Below are positions 1 through 10,429 of a DNA stretch of 64,000 nt, piece by piece. How positions within the stretch are numbered: the stretch's first letter is position 1; each line of letters begins with the position of its first letter. Under the pieces are notes generated by a model, which was not told where the DNA came from, did no database searches, and saw only the letters and a program-made list of their open reading frames with translations. The translations under genes and the position numbers were made by a program. Source of the DNA: Dromiciops gliroides (lineage: Eukaryota; Chordata; Mammalia; Microbiotheria; Microbiotheriidae); NCBI RefSeq assembly GCF_019393635.1, contig NC_057861.1, positions 56,309,532 through 56,373,531 on the forward strand, written 5' to 3'.

Positions 1-2402
1 TCGAATGTGCCAAACCTAAGGATCTTAGAAAATGAAATGTCAGAGCTGGGATGGCTGAGTGTACTGAAAAGCAGTCATCAAAATATTCAGGCTCCACCTC
101 CACTTGGCAGAGCCCAGATTGGGAAACTGGAGGAAGGGGAGACCAGCAGGCCTGCGAGACCAGGCCAGGGTCAGCCCAGGAACAACTCCTTGTCCCGAGG
201 TCTTTCTAAGGCTGCCTGGAGAATCTCTTCCATTTCCCTCAGCTCTTCCAGTGTGAATGCCGAGGCACCCGGCAAGGGGCCAGATGGCCACCCAGTCAGG
301 ACCTGAGGTCAACTCTTTTGCTTCCGCTAAGACAGCAGCAGGCGGGTCAACTCTGCCTGGGGGGAGGGGGGGGGTGCGGGAGGTAAACAAGTGACACCTG
401 CTCTCAGCTGGAAGGGACGAGAAAGGAGTGGACACCTCTCCCAAAGGACAGCTAAGGTGAAATTCTAAAAATAAAAGGTACGAGAGGTGGGGGTTGTTCC
501 ACCCCTTCCCCGCCCCCTGAGGAAGGGCACCCATGTCACAGGGACTGTTCAGCTTGGAGAAGAGGAGGTCCTGGGAACTATCCCAAGAGCAGCTATCACA
601 GGGAAGAGCTAGGAAGCAGGTGGACAGGTAGTGAGCTCCCCATCAGTGGTGGTGCAGACGCCCATCTCTAAGGGAAGTCCCACCAGATTACTGCTAAGGC
701 TTCTCCAGCTCTGCTGTCTCTGGGGCCCTGGAAGCCAATGTTCTTTCTGCTCCAGTCTGCTGATTTCTCCACTCATGCCCTGAGGGCAAAGGTACCAAAC
801 AATCACACACAACTGGGGGTGTCTGGAGCAGAGATGGGGAGGGCAGGGTTGTGCCTCTGGCTCCAGGCGCTTCAAGCAGGCAGGGGTGGCAAGTGCCTGG
901 GGAGGAACCTTTCCCTGCAATGACCCTCTCCATTACTGGCAGGAGGGGGGAGCAGGGGACCTTTCTGCAGGCTAGGGCTGTCACTGGCTCCAGAGGCTAA
1001 AGCAGTAGAAGGCAGGCAGACAGCAGGCTTGGGCCTGGACTTCCTCCCCAACCCCGGGGGCTCTCTTACACCTGGTCGGTTTCTCCCCCCTCCCTCCCAA
1101 GCAAGGGAAACAAGGGGCTGGGCTTAGGGTTTCACCTGTGACCAGATGACTGGGAATAAAGCTGCCAAATCAAAGTCCAGAACCTTTGTGGCTTTTAATC
1201 TGGGGGTGGGGACAGGCAGGAAGGGGGGGGGGCTAGGGTGGGCATCCTCCTCCTTTCCCGGTACTTCCTGGTCTCCTCAGCTCAGGGCGACTGCTGTGGA
1301 GCGGGCCAATCACATCTCGAGACAACTCCAAGGCTTCAGCTCCTACAGGGCAGAGGGGTAGGCTGTGTTAACAACAAGGGAGCTGGTGGGGAGCAGAGAA
1401 ACAACGGCCAAGCCACAGGGAGCAGCGGGTGGGAGGCAGGCTCTCGCTCCCTGACACCACTCCAGCCAATGTCACAGCTGGTAACTTCTCCCCAGACAGA
1501 TTAACCAGCAGGGCAAACAGACCTCTGGTTTTCCAGGACCCATGGGAGGGTCAAGAGGAAAAACCACAAGGGTCCAATCTTCAAATTCTTGTTCTAAACC
1601 AAGCGGCAGTCTCAGGGAGCTCTGAGGGCTTGGGGCCGGGAGCCAAGAGGCTGCACTTCTGGGGGCCAGGAAAAGGCCCCGAGGGGGAGGAGGGGGACCT
1701 ACCCCCACTCTCCATCTGTGTGACTTTGGCCAAGTCACTTACCTCTCTGGGATCCAGTTTACTCATGTGTAAAATGATGAGTCTGGAGTCAACTGGGTCC
1801 CCTGTACGGTACAGGAGTGTGTGCTGACCACTCCCTCAACACATATTTATAAAGCACCTACTGGGTGCAGAGAACTATACTAGGTACTTGGCGGGGATAA
1901 GAAGTTGAGAAATCATCTAGCCCATCGAGCTCAAGATCCTGAGCCTCTCCATTATCCTCCACCACCACCAATCAACATAAGCTGTGCTGCCCCCTTGTGG
2001 CCACTGCCACCAATGGCAAAGCCAGGCTCGCTTCTGTTCCTCAGAACCACAGCCTCTCTCTCCAAGCAGGAAAGGCCTTAGATGCAGGATCTTGGAGACT
2101 ATGGCCCAAGTCCTTCCTTTGGCAAAATAAGAAGCTGATGACCAGACAGGCTGACTAAGGTTGGTCCTAGATCCCAGATCAGAAACTAAATACACTGCGT
2201 GGTCTAAATCTGACCCAATAAAAGCATCAGCAACAGTCATGTAACCTCTGCTTGAACACTTCCAGCCGAGGGAAGCTCATTACCTATGAGTGATGGCCTC
2301 TCCTTAGCAAGCCCCTTAAGCCTCCTGCTATTCCCCAAGGACTGCCCTCTTTCCCACCCAGGGCCTGGTCCTGCCCCTGCCTTGGGAGCAGCTCACCCCA
2401 GC
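1..2402. other. Intergenic stretch between ATP5F1D and (off-window) MIDN
   Basis: No coding exon is recognisable here. The right part must hold the ATP5F1D 3' untranslated region, which runs leftward on the minus strand from 2402. No clear AATAAA lies close to the stop on that strand; an ATTAAA (minus) near 1194 is the nearest candidate I saw and is weak. At 1838-1890 and 2225-2290 there are fragments of old interspersed repeats (the CACCTACTGGGTGCAGAG-type motif, and a 'crush of SINE tail' segment). The open frames here look random. Confidence 0.6.
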
Positions 2403-2528
2403 TCAGGATTCCAGGGCTTTAACGATCGCTTCATTGGCCTCTATCCGGATCTGAACCTCAGCCCGGCCAGCCTCGTCTGACACTCCTGACAGCTCTGAGT
2501 GTGCCTTTTCCAGGTTGGATTTGGCAAC
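2403..2528 (-). CDS. ATP5F1D: ATP5F1D coding exon 4 with stop
   Basis: Forty-one codons from VAKSNLEKAHSELSG to VKALES, then TGA at 2405-2403. It encodes the C-terminal helix-turn-helix of the delta subunit. The acceptor AG is at 2530-2529. One Ser beyond the human end (VKALE) extends the tail. Confidence 0.95.
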   Translation of the reverse strand, partial: VAKSNLEKAHSELSGVSDEAGRAEVQIRIEANEAIVKALES

Positions 2529-5500
2529 CTGAGAATCAAACAAGAAAACAAGAGGGTTATAGGTGGGGGGAAAAAAGCTAGGTAGGAGCAGGGCAGAGAA
2601 GTGTCTCCCTTGGTGATGACACAGGCAACCTTGGGGGGATGGGAGCATGCTGCCTGGGCGGGGGTTCAGCCTGGGGCCAAGGTCAGGGACCCCCCAGTCT
2701 GGGGCTAAGACTCCTGGTTTCCCATGGTCCTCCCTGTTGGGCATTGGAAGCCCTTTACAACCTGGTCAAAGCCTGCCTTTCACTGATCCCATTCACCCCC
2801 TCTACTGGCCAGCCCTGCTGGCTTCCCCACCACTGCTCACCCGGCAGTCCATCTGTGCCTTTGTCCTGGCTGCACCCCATGCTCAGAATACTCTCTCTCC
2901 TCCCCTTCCCTCTGCCTCTTAGATCCCCTTGCTCCTGTCAAAGCCCAGCTCCAAGGTCACCTTAGCTTCCCCATGAGGCTGTTCCTGGTTCCTGAGCCCC
3001 CTCCCCCCATCTCCTTCTATGTGTGTGTGTAAAATCCTCCCGACTGAAGGTAAGTTTCTTGCAAGTCGGGGCTACGAAGCCCCTAGCAGAGCACCTGCCA
3101 CAGGGTTGGCCAATGCTTACTGATTGACGGAATGCCCACGGCAGAGAGGAGGGCTGGGCAGCCCTGCCTCAAAGAGGCAGCTCTCCGAGCCAGCACTCCG
3201 AGGCCGGCCTCCAGGGAGGAGACAAAAGACTGGGAGAAGCCGGGGCCAGGCCCCGTTGCCAGGCAGGTGTTGATGGGAGCGTTGCCTGGCTGCGGGGGCG
3301 GGGAGGAGCTGCAGCTGCTCCTGCAGATCCCAGGTGGGGCGGCCTCAGCACCACGCAGGGATGGAGGCTAAGAGGGGGAGGGTTGAGTGTGTGAACATGC
3401 GTCCCGATGAGGCCTCCATTCACTGAACCTTCAGGACGCACCTGCTATTTGCCAGGTCCTACACTGGACGCAGATGGGGGAAACAAGGGTGGCATCAAGA
3501 AGCTTCGGGGGGAGTGGGAGGCAGAAAGCCACCCCCAGCACCCGGAGACAGGCTGCCGGAATCATCTGTCTGAAGCTCAGCTTCGGTCACGGGCCTGACG
3601 TATGTGCTGGGACACCCCCCAGAGCTGTCCCCGGCCCCATCCTCGGCCAGTCCTCTTCCGGTCCCTGAATCCTCACCTCACATGCCTCCCCCCATCCATC
3701 GACATGAGATAGGACATCTCACCATTCCTTAAACATGCCTCTATGCCATCCCTTGGAATGATCCCCTCCCCTTCTCCAGGATGCCTTCCGCCCTCCCCTC
3801 TCTCCGCCTTTTCTCTCTCCACCCACCAATCTCTCCTTTGGCTGAGACTCCCCCAGCTCCAGGCCCATCTCTTTATCTAAGGATAACGGCACTTCCCATC
3901 TCTAGGGAAGAAAATAGGGGTCACATATACACAGCGCTCTCCTCATAGGTGGCCAGTGAGGTGGGGTGTGCAAAAATGTCTGCTCCCACTTTAGAAACGA
4001 GACTGAATTTTCAAGAGGGCAGAAAACAGAAGCCCGATCTTCTGAACAGAAGGTCACCCTCTCTTCCACTACACCATGATGTCTCTCTCATGCCTACAAT
4101 GCAGATGTCTGAACATGGTTTCTTTCCTCTCAGACTGTGTGTGAGCTCCCTGAGAAGTATGGATGGGCCCACAGTTACCCCCTCTCCCCTATCGATGTGG
4201 GTGTAAGGCCCTGGGCAGAGAGAGGGAGAGACAGACAAAGCCTGCTGGGAAGGGGAAGGGCTGAGGGCCAGAGTGAATGGAGAGTGGGGCTGACAATGGC
4301 TCTTTTCAGTGAGGGGCCACCACCTGGGGCGAATCCTCTCAGGGAGGGGGAGGGGACTCACCGCCAGGTCCAGCATGTCCAGAGCCACGGCTTCTTCTGC
4401 CAGCAGCTGCACTGAGGAATCAGCATTGACCGTGACAGAACCGCTGCTCACTGGAGGCAAAGCAGAGCAGAGGGGCCCAGTGAGGCTAAACCTGGGGCTT
4501 CTGAGAAGCATTCAGAGATGCCCTAGCTAAATAGCCATCTCCTCTGCCTGACAAATGATCATTCGGGGACCTGAAGGGGGCTCCCCATTCCCCCGGACAT
4601 TCATCCTTCCAAGAGCCCAGATTGACCCCCTCCGGCTCCCACCCATTGCTCACGGTTTCCCCCTGAGGCTGAGGAGGACAAATCAAATCCCTGTTGCAGC
4701 AATCCTGCAAATACATAAAAACCGCTCTTGTGGCCCCCAAGGAATCTTTCCTTCTCCCAGCTGAGGATTCCAGGCTGTTTTCACTGTCCTCATAAGGCCT
4801 GGTCTGCAGGCGCCTCCCTGTCCCAGCCTTCCTCCTCAGAACAGGTCTGGGTTTGTCACTGTGCTTTCTAAAATGTGGCCCCAGAAGTGGGCACAGCGAT
4901 CAGAGGGTTTAACCAAAGCTGAGGACAGGAGAAGGGGACAGAGGGGGATGCGGGGAAGATGGGTTGGGATAGCCTCCTCCAAGAGGGGACCAGAGGTACT
5001 GGGGAGCCCTTCTGGGGAGGCTGGAGTAGCAAATTAATCAGAACTAGCATTTACATGGCACGTTAATGTTTGCAAAGATAAACATTATCTCATTTTATCC
5101 TCATAACAACTCTGGGAGGTAGGTGGAAACTGAGGCACAAAGTTATATGACTTGCCCAGGGTTACATAGCTAATAAATGTTTAAGGTCTGATTTGAACTC
5201 AAGTCTTCTTAGATGTGTGTGTGTGAGTGACAGAGATATGAAGGTGAGCTTTCTAGATAAGGCCTAACTCTTTTTTTTTTTTTTTTTAGTGAGGCAATTG
5301 GGGTTAAGTGACTTGCCCAGGGTCACACAGCTAGTAAGTGTTAAGTGTCTGAGGCCAGATTTGAACTCAGGTACTCCTGACTCCAGGGCCGGTGCTCTAT
5401 CCACTGCGCCACCTAGCTGCCCCAGTTTGTAGTGTTCTAACTGCAATAAAATAATATTATTTTGTTGGAAAATATTTGTGTGTGATAAAGCCAGTGCTTT

Positions 5501-8500
5501 ATCCACTGCACCACCTAGCCGCCCCTAAGGCCTAACTCTTGACAATCCTTCTAGAAAGGACTTAAGGACCAGGCTTCTTATTATCAAATTGGGGAGTGTA
5601 GGGGGAGTATGGTTTCTAAGAATGTTAGAGCTCCCCAGAGTAAGCTCTTTGAATTATCCTAGTTCAACCCAGTGATTTTACAAAGGGAGCCACTGAGGAC
5701 TACGTTATTTGCTGTTCTGTCATTTCAGTCCTGTCTGGTTCTTCATGATCCCATTTGGGGTTTTATTGGCAGAGATACTGGTATGGTTTGCCATTTCCCT
5801 CTCCAACTCATTTTACGGAGGTGGAAAATGAGGCACACAGGGTTAAGTGACTTGCCCAGGGTCACACAGCTAGTTAGTGTCTGAGGCAGGATTTGAACTC
5901 TGGTCCTTCTTACTTCAGGCCCCACCCTCTATCCAATGAGCCACCTAGCTGCCCACTGAAGACAAGGAAGCACAAAGCTCCAGAGGATCCCAGAAGCCCT
6001 CTAGTCCAATCCATCCCTGAACAAAAGAGCTCTCATCCAGCCCCTTCAGGAAGACTCCAGTAAGCAGCCCCCACCACTCCTCCCTGACCTGGAGCCTAGA
6101 TGAGACTCTCGGCTGGTCCTAGACCTGCCCAGTGGGGCCAGGCAGAACAAGCCAAATCCCTCTTCCACAGAAGGGATGGATTCTAATCAGAGGTGTCAAA
6201 CACAAGGCACCCGGGCCCCTATAGGCCTGAGCCAGATTAAATATAATTGGGAAATATTTAACAAGATAAACAAAAAGACACTAAAGGGGGCAACTAGATG
6301 GTGCAGAGGATAGAGCACAGGCCCTGGATTCAGGAGGACCTGAGTTCAAATCTGGCCTCAGACACTTGGCATTAGCTGTGTGACCCTGGGCAAGTCACTT
6401 AACCCTCATTGCCTCACAAAATAAATAAACTGAAAAGACACTAAAACACTGACATTACATGTTAGAACCAAGCCATGGATCAGTGGCCCCTGTTTCGTTC
6501 CGAGTTTGACATCACTGCCCTAGTTACATAAGGAGTTGTTGGCGGAGCCATCCAGGACTAAAACAGCTTTCCTGACTCCAGATCCAATGTTCTTTCCCAC
6601 ACCAGCACTGCCTGATTACCTTTTTTTTTTTGGTGGGGCAATGAGGGTTAAGTGACAGGGCCACACAGCTAGTAAGTGTCAAGTGTCTGAGGCCAAATTT
6701 GAACTCAGGTCCTCCTGAATCCAGGGCCAGTGCCTTTTCCACTGTGCCACCTAGCTGCCCCCAGCACTGCCTGACTAAACCAAAAATCTTTAAAGGCTCT
6801 GGCCAAGGGCCTCCAACATTCACATACCGAAATACTTGGTGGTGGTGCCATCCTCGGCGTGCACGGTCACCACGCCGGGCTTCAACACCTGCAGGGTGGG
6901 GACGTGGGCGGCAAGGATCCCAAAGGCCCCACTCTGGGTTGGGACGTCTACCTGCTTCACATTGGCCTCATTGAAATATACCTGGAGAGTCAAGGGGAAG
7001 GAAGGGCTTAGGATCAGTGGCTGACTTTGATCTCATGAGAGACATTAAGGAAGGCCTGGGGATTTTCAGCCTTGCTCAAGTCCCATGAGGAGCACCCCCT
7101 CCTGAAAGGAGCAGGCAACTAGGAGGGGGAGAAGAGATGACAATATAGTGGGTACAAGGACTGTTACATTCACTACACAGATGAGAAAACGGAAGGGCAG
7201 AAAAGCTGAGGGATTTGCTCATGGTCACACAGCTGAAAGAACAGAATGATCTTCCTTCCAGGTAACTGCTATTTCTGCTCTGTTATAAGATGGGAGAAAG
7301 TGTACAATCTTAGCATCTGGAAGCCAGAGGAGGGCAGAGCAGAGGCTGCTGGGTGTAATGGCTAGAGAGCTGGTTCTCAAGTTGGAAGACCTCGGTTCAA
7401 ATCCTGCTGCAGAGACCCTCTCAGGGCTCCAGGCAGCTCTTTCAAAGCAGCAGAGAAGACCTTGACCTACACTGGTAGAAGGAGCTTCCTCAACTTAGAC
7501 CAATGGAATCACAGGACCTGTCTCAATCCAGATCAAAAAAACAGTTGAGAAGGGGCCACAGTATATGGGATATCAGGGCTGGGAGGGCCCTTAGGACCCA
7601 GAATGTCAGAGCTGAGGGTCATCTTCAGAATGAGGAATGTCTGAGCTGGGAGAGACCTTAGAACACAGGATGTCAGAGATGGGGGTAGTCCTTAGAACCC
7701 AGGATGTCAGAGATTGGAGGGCCCTTAGAACACAGAAGGTCAAAGCTGGGAGGACCCTTAGAACACAGAAGGTCAGAGCTGGGAGGGCTCTTAGAATCCA
7801 GGATGTCAGAGCTGGGAGGGCCCTTAGGACATGGAAGGGGCAGGGGAAGGGGGACAGACCCAGGATGAGAGAGTTGAGGGGAATCCTTAGAACGAGGACC
7901 ATCCGAGCTGGGAGAGACCTTAGGACATGCTCAGAGCTGGGGGGAATCCTTAGAACCCAGGATGTTGGAGCTGGGAGGTCCTTGGGAATAAGGAATGTCA
8001 CAGCTGGGAGGATTGATAGAACAAATAATGGAAGGGGGGCAGGGAGAGAAGACCCCAGGATGTCAGAGCTGGAGGGGGGCCTAGAACCCCTTGGATTCCC
8101 CAGTGCCCGAGCTGGGGGGCCCGGCCCTGGTGTCCTGGGTGCTCATTTCACTGAAAGGTAACGAGGCCGGTAAAGGTCTTGTCCCCGGGCGCCCCCGCCC
8201 ACGCGGAGGTCCTCCGAAGGTCAAGGCCGGGCGGCCCCTCGCGCCTTTAACCACCCCCACCCCCCCGCCCCCGATCGAACAGCGAAACCTAAAGGGTGAG
8301 CCCGTCGGATCCGTCCCCTGGCCTCCCCCGCCCCAACAGCCCGGGAGGCCGCACCTGTGTCGGGGAGGCGAAGGTGAAGGACATCTGGCCCGGGGCGGCG
8401 GCGGCGGCGGCCGGGGCGGCCTCGGCGTAGGCGCGGGTCGGAGGGGCCGGGGCCCGGGCTTGGCGCAGCAGGCGGGGGCCGCAACGGCGGAGCAGGGCGA

Positions 8501-8510
8501 TGGGCAGCAT
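2403..8510 (-). CDS. ATP5F1D: ATP synthase F1 subunit delta, mitochondrial (4 coding exons)
   Basis: The coding sequence joins 8510-8355, 6981-6828, 4450-4362 and 2528-2403 on the minus strand and gives 174 aa, against 168 in human as I recall it. The product is the delta subunit (bacterial epsilon) of the F1 central stalk in the mitochondrial matrix, which couples proton flow to ATP synthesis. Residues 1-28 form an Arg-rich, acid-free presequence ending RAY before AEAA, the position of the human cleavage site. A beta-sandwich domain follows (MSFTFASPTQV, FGILAAHVPTLQVLKPG, VNADSSVQLLAEEAV). The C-terminal helical hairpin ends IRIEANEAIVKALES. All introns have GT-AG borders and the phases close without a break. 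The start at 8510 is in a GCC-rich context and begins MLPIALLRR, as in other mammals. CBARP lies head to head with it. Confidence 0.97.
2529..4361 (-). other. ATP5F1D: ATP5F1D intron 3
   Basis: This 1.8-kb intron holds an L2 3' end at about 2728-3135. A GC-rich unique block at about 3130-3370 follows and includes a run of CTGCAGCTGCTCCTGCAG. The remainder (3370-4360) is mildly repetitive, with pyrimidine-rich sequence but no recognisable exon. Confidence 0.7.
2728..3135 (+). repeat. L2-type LINE 3' end
   Basis: The segment shows the usual L2 tail logic in degraded form: 'CTGCCTCTTAGATCCC', a 'CAAGTCGGGGCTACGAAG' version of the 'gcagggac' block, then 'AGAGCACCTGCCACAGGG' and 'CAATGCTTACTGATTGA'. 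It lies in ATP5F1D intron 3 and is old and strongly diverged. Confidence 0.6.
4362..4450 (-). CDS. ATP5F1D: ATP5F1D coding exon 3
   Basis: Two bases complete Val, then 29 codons from SSGSVTVNADSSVQ to DMLDLA. This is the end of the beta-sandwich and its link to the helical hairpin. The acceptor AG is at 4452-4451 and the donor GTGAGT begins at 4361. Confidence 0.95.
5041..5212 (+). repeat. MIR (CORE-SINE) copy
   Basis: The copy matches the MIR order: AGCATTTACATGGCAC, CTCATTTTATCCTCATAAC, GGAAACTGAGGCACA, TGACTTGCCCAGGGTTAC, GATTTGAACTCAAGTCTTC. It is diverged, so it is old. Confidence 0.8.
5258..5540 (-). repeat. Composite tRNA-type SINE flanked by one 15-bp duplication
   Basis: A perfect 15-bp direct repeat (TAAGGCCTAACTCTT) at 5258-5272 and 5526-5540 brackets 253 bp. 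Read on the minus strand, the insert is a 40-bp SINE head (5525-5485), about 60 bp of non-SINE AT-rich DNA, then a complete SINE (5424-5286) and its A tail. One outer duplication with none inside implies a single retroposition of a compound transcript. Confidence 0.85.
5722..5954 (-). repeat. Long tRNA-derived SINE (about 230 bp)
   Basis: The minus-strand head ggGCAGCTAGGTGGCTCA is followed by the shared body and then a 3' part that reads, on the plus strand, CATGATCCCATTTGGGG and TGGTTTGCCATTTCC. CCACTGARGAC at 5690-5700 and 5953-5963 is a likely target duplication. Confidence 0.85.
6286..6432 (+). repeat. Short tRNA-derived SINE
   Basis: Head GGGCAACTAGATGGTGCAG, then GAGTTCAAATCTGG and TGACCCTGGGCAAGTCAC. 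It is flanked by AAAAGACACTAAA on both sides (about 6273 and 6433). Confidence 0.87.
6620..6760 (-). repeat. Short tRNA-derived SINE
   Basis: Reverse copy with its T-run at the left. It is flanked by CCAGCACTGCCTGAYTA at about 6601 and 6760, next to ATP5F1D exon 2. Confidence 0.87.
6828..6981 (-). CDS. ATP5F1D: ATP5F1D coding exon 2
   Basis: Fifty-one codons plus one base, starting VYFNEANVKQVDVPT and ending TTTKYF. It encodes most of the beta-sandwich domain with the invariant AHVPTLQVL stretch. The acceptor AG is at 6983-6982 and the donor GT at 6827-6826. The split codon GTG (Val) is completed in exon 3. Confidence 0.96.
6982..8354 (-). other. ATP5F1D: ATP5F1D intron 1
   Basis: It contains an MIR-like remnant (about 7135-7250), a degraded tRNA-SINE piece (about 7335-7430), the 33-bp minisatellite (7588-8095) and the downstream side of the promoter CpG island (8095-8354). 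Confidence 0.7.
7588..8095 (+). repeat. 33-bp minisatellite array, about 13 units
   Basis: Tandem copies of a unit of about 33 bp, close to TTAGAACACAGGATGTCAG followed by AGCTGGGAGGGCC. Units differ by a few bases and two are stretched by insertions. Because 33 is divisible by three, the array creates a long repetitive open frame (MSELG...LEHR type) that is not a gene. It lies in ATP5F1D intron 1, about 260 bp from the end of exon 1. Confidence 0.85.
8355..8510 (-). CDS. ATP5F1D: ATP5F1D coding exon 1
   Basis: This exon holds 52 complete codons from ATG to PTQ. It contains the whole mitochondrial presequence, the Ala-rich start of the mature protein and the conserved MSFTFASPTQ. The donor is GTGCGG on the minus strand, with GT at 8354-8353. 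The presequence is a few residues longer than in human because of an APAPP insertion. Confidence 0.95.
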
Positions 8511-8617
8511 GGCGGCGGCGGCGGCGGACAGTTCGGGTAGCGTGAGCAGAGGAGCTGGCTGCCGGGCCAAGGACGGAAAGGTGGGCTGCGCAGGGGAGCC
8601 TGGGAAAGGCGACGCGG

Positions 8618-8636
8618 ACTACGGCTCCCAGCAGGC
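8618..8636 (+). promoter_or_regulatory. ZNF143/THAP11-type motif
   Basis: ACTACGGCTCCCAGCAGGC fits the ACTACAATTCCCAGAATGC class of site, with matches in the ACTAC and TCCCAG cores. It sits about 110 bp upstream of the ATP5F1D start codon, typical for such sites in nuclear genes for mitochondrial proteins. Binding is inferred. Confidence 0.6.
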
Positions 8637-8861
8637 CTCGGGGCGACCTCGGGCGCAGTGGTCATGACGTTTGCCGCACGGTCTGTCGGGCGTTGAAGTT
8701 TTCCCTCTGGCGACTCCATGGCGCTTCTGGCTTCTGCTCTGGGAAATGACTCAGATGAAAGTCTGAGGATGTTTTATTAATACTCCAAATGTTTTTATTA
8801 ATACTCTTTCTTTTTTATATCACTGTCACTCAAAAACTTACCCCTATCCCCACCTCTGCAT

Positions 8862-9056
8862 TAGAACCCTGCCTTTTGAGGATCTCCAAATCCAGGAAAA
8901 AAAAAACCCCAAAACTGTGGAGTATAGATGCAGAATGAACCATACTATTTCTTTTGTTTTTGGTGCTATTGTTTTTCTATTTTGAGGTTTTTCCTTATTG
9001 CTGATTTTTCTCTTGTAACATGACTAATGAAGAAAAAAAAAGAACCCTACCTTTTT
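8862..9056 (+). repeat. Truncated L1 3' end with target duplication
   Basis: The 3' untranslated part of a marsupial L1 (CAGAATGAACCATACTATTT ... AACATGACTAATGAAG, then A-run) lies between AGAACCCTGCCTTTT (8863) and AGAACCCTACCTTTT (9041), a duplication of about 15 bp with one mismatch. Confidence 0.75.
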
Positions 9057-9203
9057 TGGGGGGTGGGGGTGGGTGGGGCAATGAGGGTTAAGTGACTTGC
9101 CCAGGGTCACACAGCTAGTGTCAAGTGTCTGAGGCTGGAATTGAACTCAGGACCTCCTGAATCCAGGGCCAGTGCTCTATCCACTGTGCCACCTAGCTGC
9201 CCC
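9057..9203 (-). repeat. Short tRNA-derived SINE
   Basis: Reverse copy; the head GGGGCAGCTAGGTGGCAC ends at 9203. It sits at the 3' edge of the L1 fragment to its left. Confidence 0.85.
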
Positions 9204-9356
9204 TATCCCACAATAATAATTCAGTAGCAGCAGTCAATTTATAGGATCAACACAGTTTAAAATTTTTATTAAGTGCATATCAGGTGCAAGGCCTAGGAAG
9301 GAGGATGTTGGTTGTTGTCCTTTGTTCTCGAAGAAGACCAAAACTGGTGGGGAGGG

Positions 9357-9510
9357 GGGGGTGCGGCTAGGTGGTGCAGTGGATAAAGCACTGTCCTGGA
9401 TTCAGGAGTACCTGAGTTCAAATCCAGCCTCAGACACTTGACACTTACTAGCTGTGTGACCCTGGGCAAATCACTTAACCCCCATTGCCCCCCCCCCCCC
9501 AAAAAAAGAA
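9357..9510 (+). repeat. Short tRNA-derived SINE
   Basis: Head GCGGCTAGGTGGTGCAGTGG, with a C-run before its A tail. GAAGAAGACCAAAAC flanks it at about 9330 and 9513. Confidence 0.87.
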
Positions 9511-10429
9511 GAAGAAGACCAAAACGACATCACTGTGTTAGAGTCAAGTTACAGTATGTCTTCCTGTGACTGATCAGGTCACTAGGAGCTCACTCAGAAT
9601 GCTCTGCCAGAGATCTGACACAAATAGTCCATGTGAACATTTAGGGTACTGTAACTGATGGTTCCACATATGGATGGTGTGGTGCTGTCTGATAGAGCAC
9701 CTGTGTTTTCTTGGTGTTAATCGTTAGGCCAATAGATCCATACTTTGTTGGATCTCAGCTTCAGAGGCTGAATTGAGTGCACAATCATGTAACCAAAAAA
9801 TCATGCACCAACTCTCCCTCTACTTTAGTCTTGGCTTGTAACCTTTTCGAGTTAAATAATTCACCATCAGTGAGGTACCTGACATTGATGCAGGCACCTG
9901 ACAGCATTGCTGGAAACATCATGCTAAAAAGTTCCAACCTCTACATTTTATGGAAAAAGAGACTGAAGTCTAGAGAAGAGCAATGATTTGTCTACAGTCA
10001 CGGAGGCTGGAAGCAACATTGACAATATTCAAACCTGGATCCTCTCATTCTAAATGTAAGGCTCTTTCCAAACACATGACCCCTCCAAATGCCAGCTTCC
10101 AGGATGTTGAATTGAAAGCTCTCATTTTGTCCATGGGGAAACAAGCCCAGAGAGAAAGAGATTTGCTCAAAGTTACACAGATGCCAAAATATTCATTCAT
10201 AGATTAGAGTGTATTAACCATTCTACTTGAAAATCTTCAGCAGCAGTTCAGGTTAGTCTACTTCAGGGCATTCATGGCCCTGTATACTCTGGTAGAGTGG
10301 CCCAAGTCTAGACCTAATGCCAGGAAGACCTGGGTTCAAATTCTAGTTCTGATGCTAGCTGAGTCGTCTCTTTGACCCTCAGTTTATCCATTTGTAAAAT
10401 GGTGACTTATGTGAAGAGCTGCCCTGTGA

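Larger units (their letters stand above)
4451..6827 (-). other. ATP5F1D: ATP5F1D intron 2
   Basis: The intron is dominated by repeats: an MIR at 5041-5212, a composite SINE at 5273-5525, a long SINE at 5722-5954, and short SINEs at 6286-6432 and 6620-6760. No exon-like segment was seen between them. Confidence 0.75.
8095..8720 (-). promoter_or_regulatory. ATP5F1D: CpG-island promoter of ATP5F1D
   Basis: A dense CpG, GC-rich block covers exon 1 and the sequence upstream of its ATG (8511-8720). There is no TATA box at a sensible distance, as is normal for a housekeeping mitochondrial gene. It carries a ZNF143-type motif at 8618-8636 and a half-CRE TGACG at about 8664. Confidence 0.75.

Noticed and set aside
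1-2402. First exon of MIDN
   Set aside because: No CpG island or recognisable MIDN coding sequence is present; the gene should start beyond the left edge.
3347-3372. RE1/NRSE-like silencer in ATP5F1D intron 3
   Set aside because: Only the left half (TCAGCACCACG) matches; the right half is missing at the proper spacing.
5258-5540. tRNA genes at SINE heads
   Set aside because: The heads keep A- and B-box traces but have no cloverleaf or anticodon arm; they are SINE promoters, not tRNA genes.
7588-8095. CRISPR-like repeat array
   Set aside because: Units are contiguous with no spacers, and the DNA is from an animal genome; it is a minisatellite.
7637-8161. A 174-codon open frame with repeated MSELG-type peptides
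   Set aside because: It is produced by the 33-bp minisatellite, whose unit length is a multiple of three.
8081-8719. A 212-codon minus-strand frame over the ATP5F1D promoter
   Set aside because: It reads through the CpG island and exon 1 in the wrong frame; ATP5F1D explains the conserved part.
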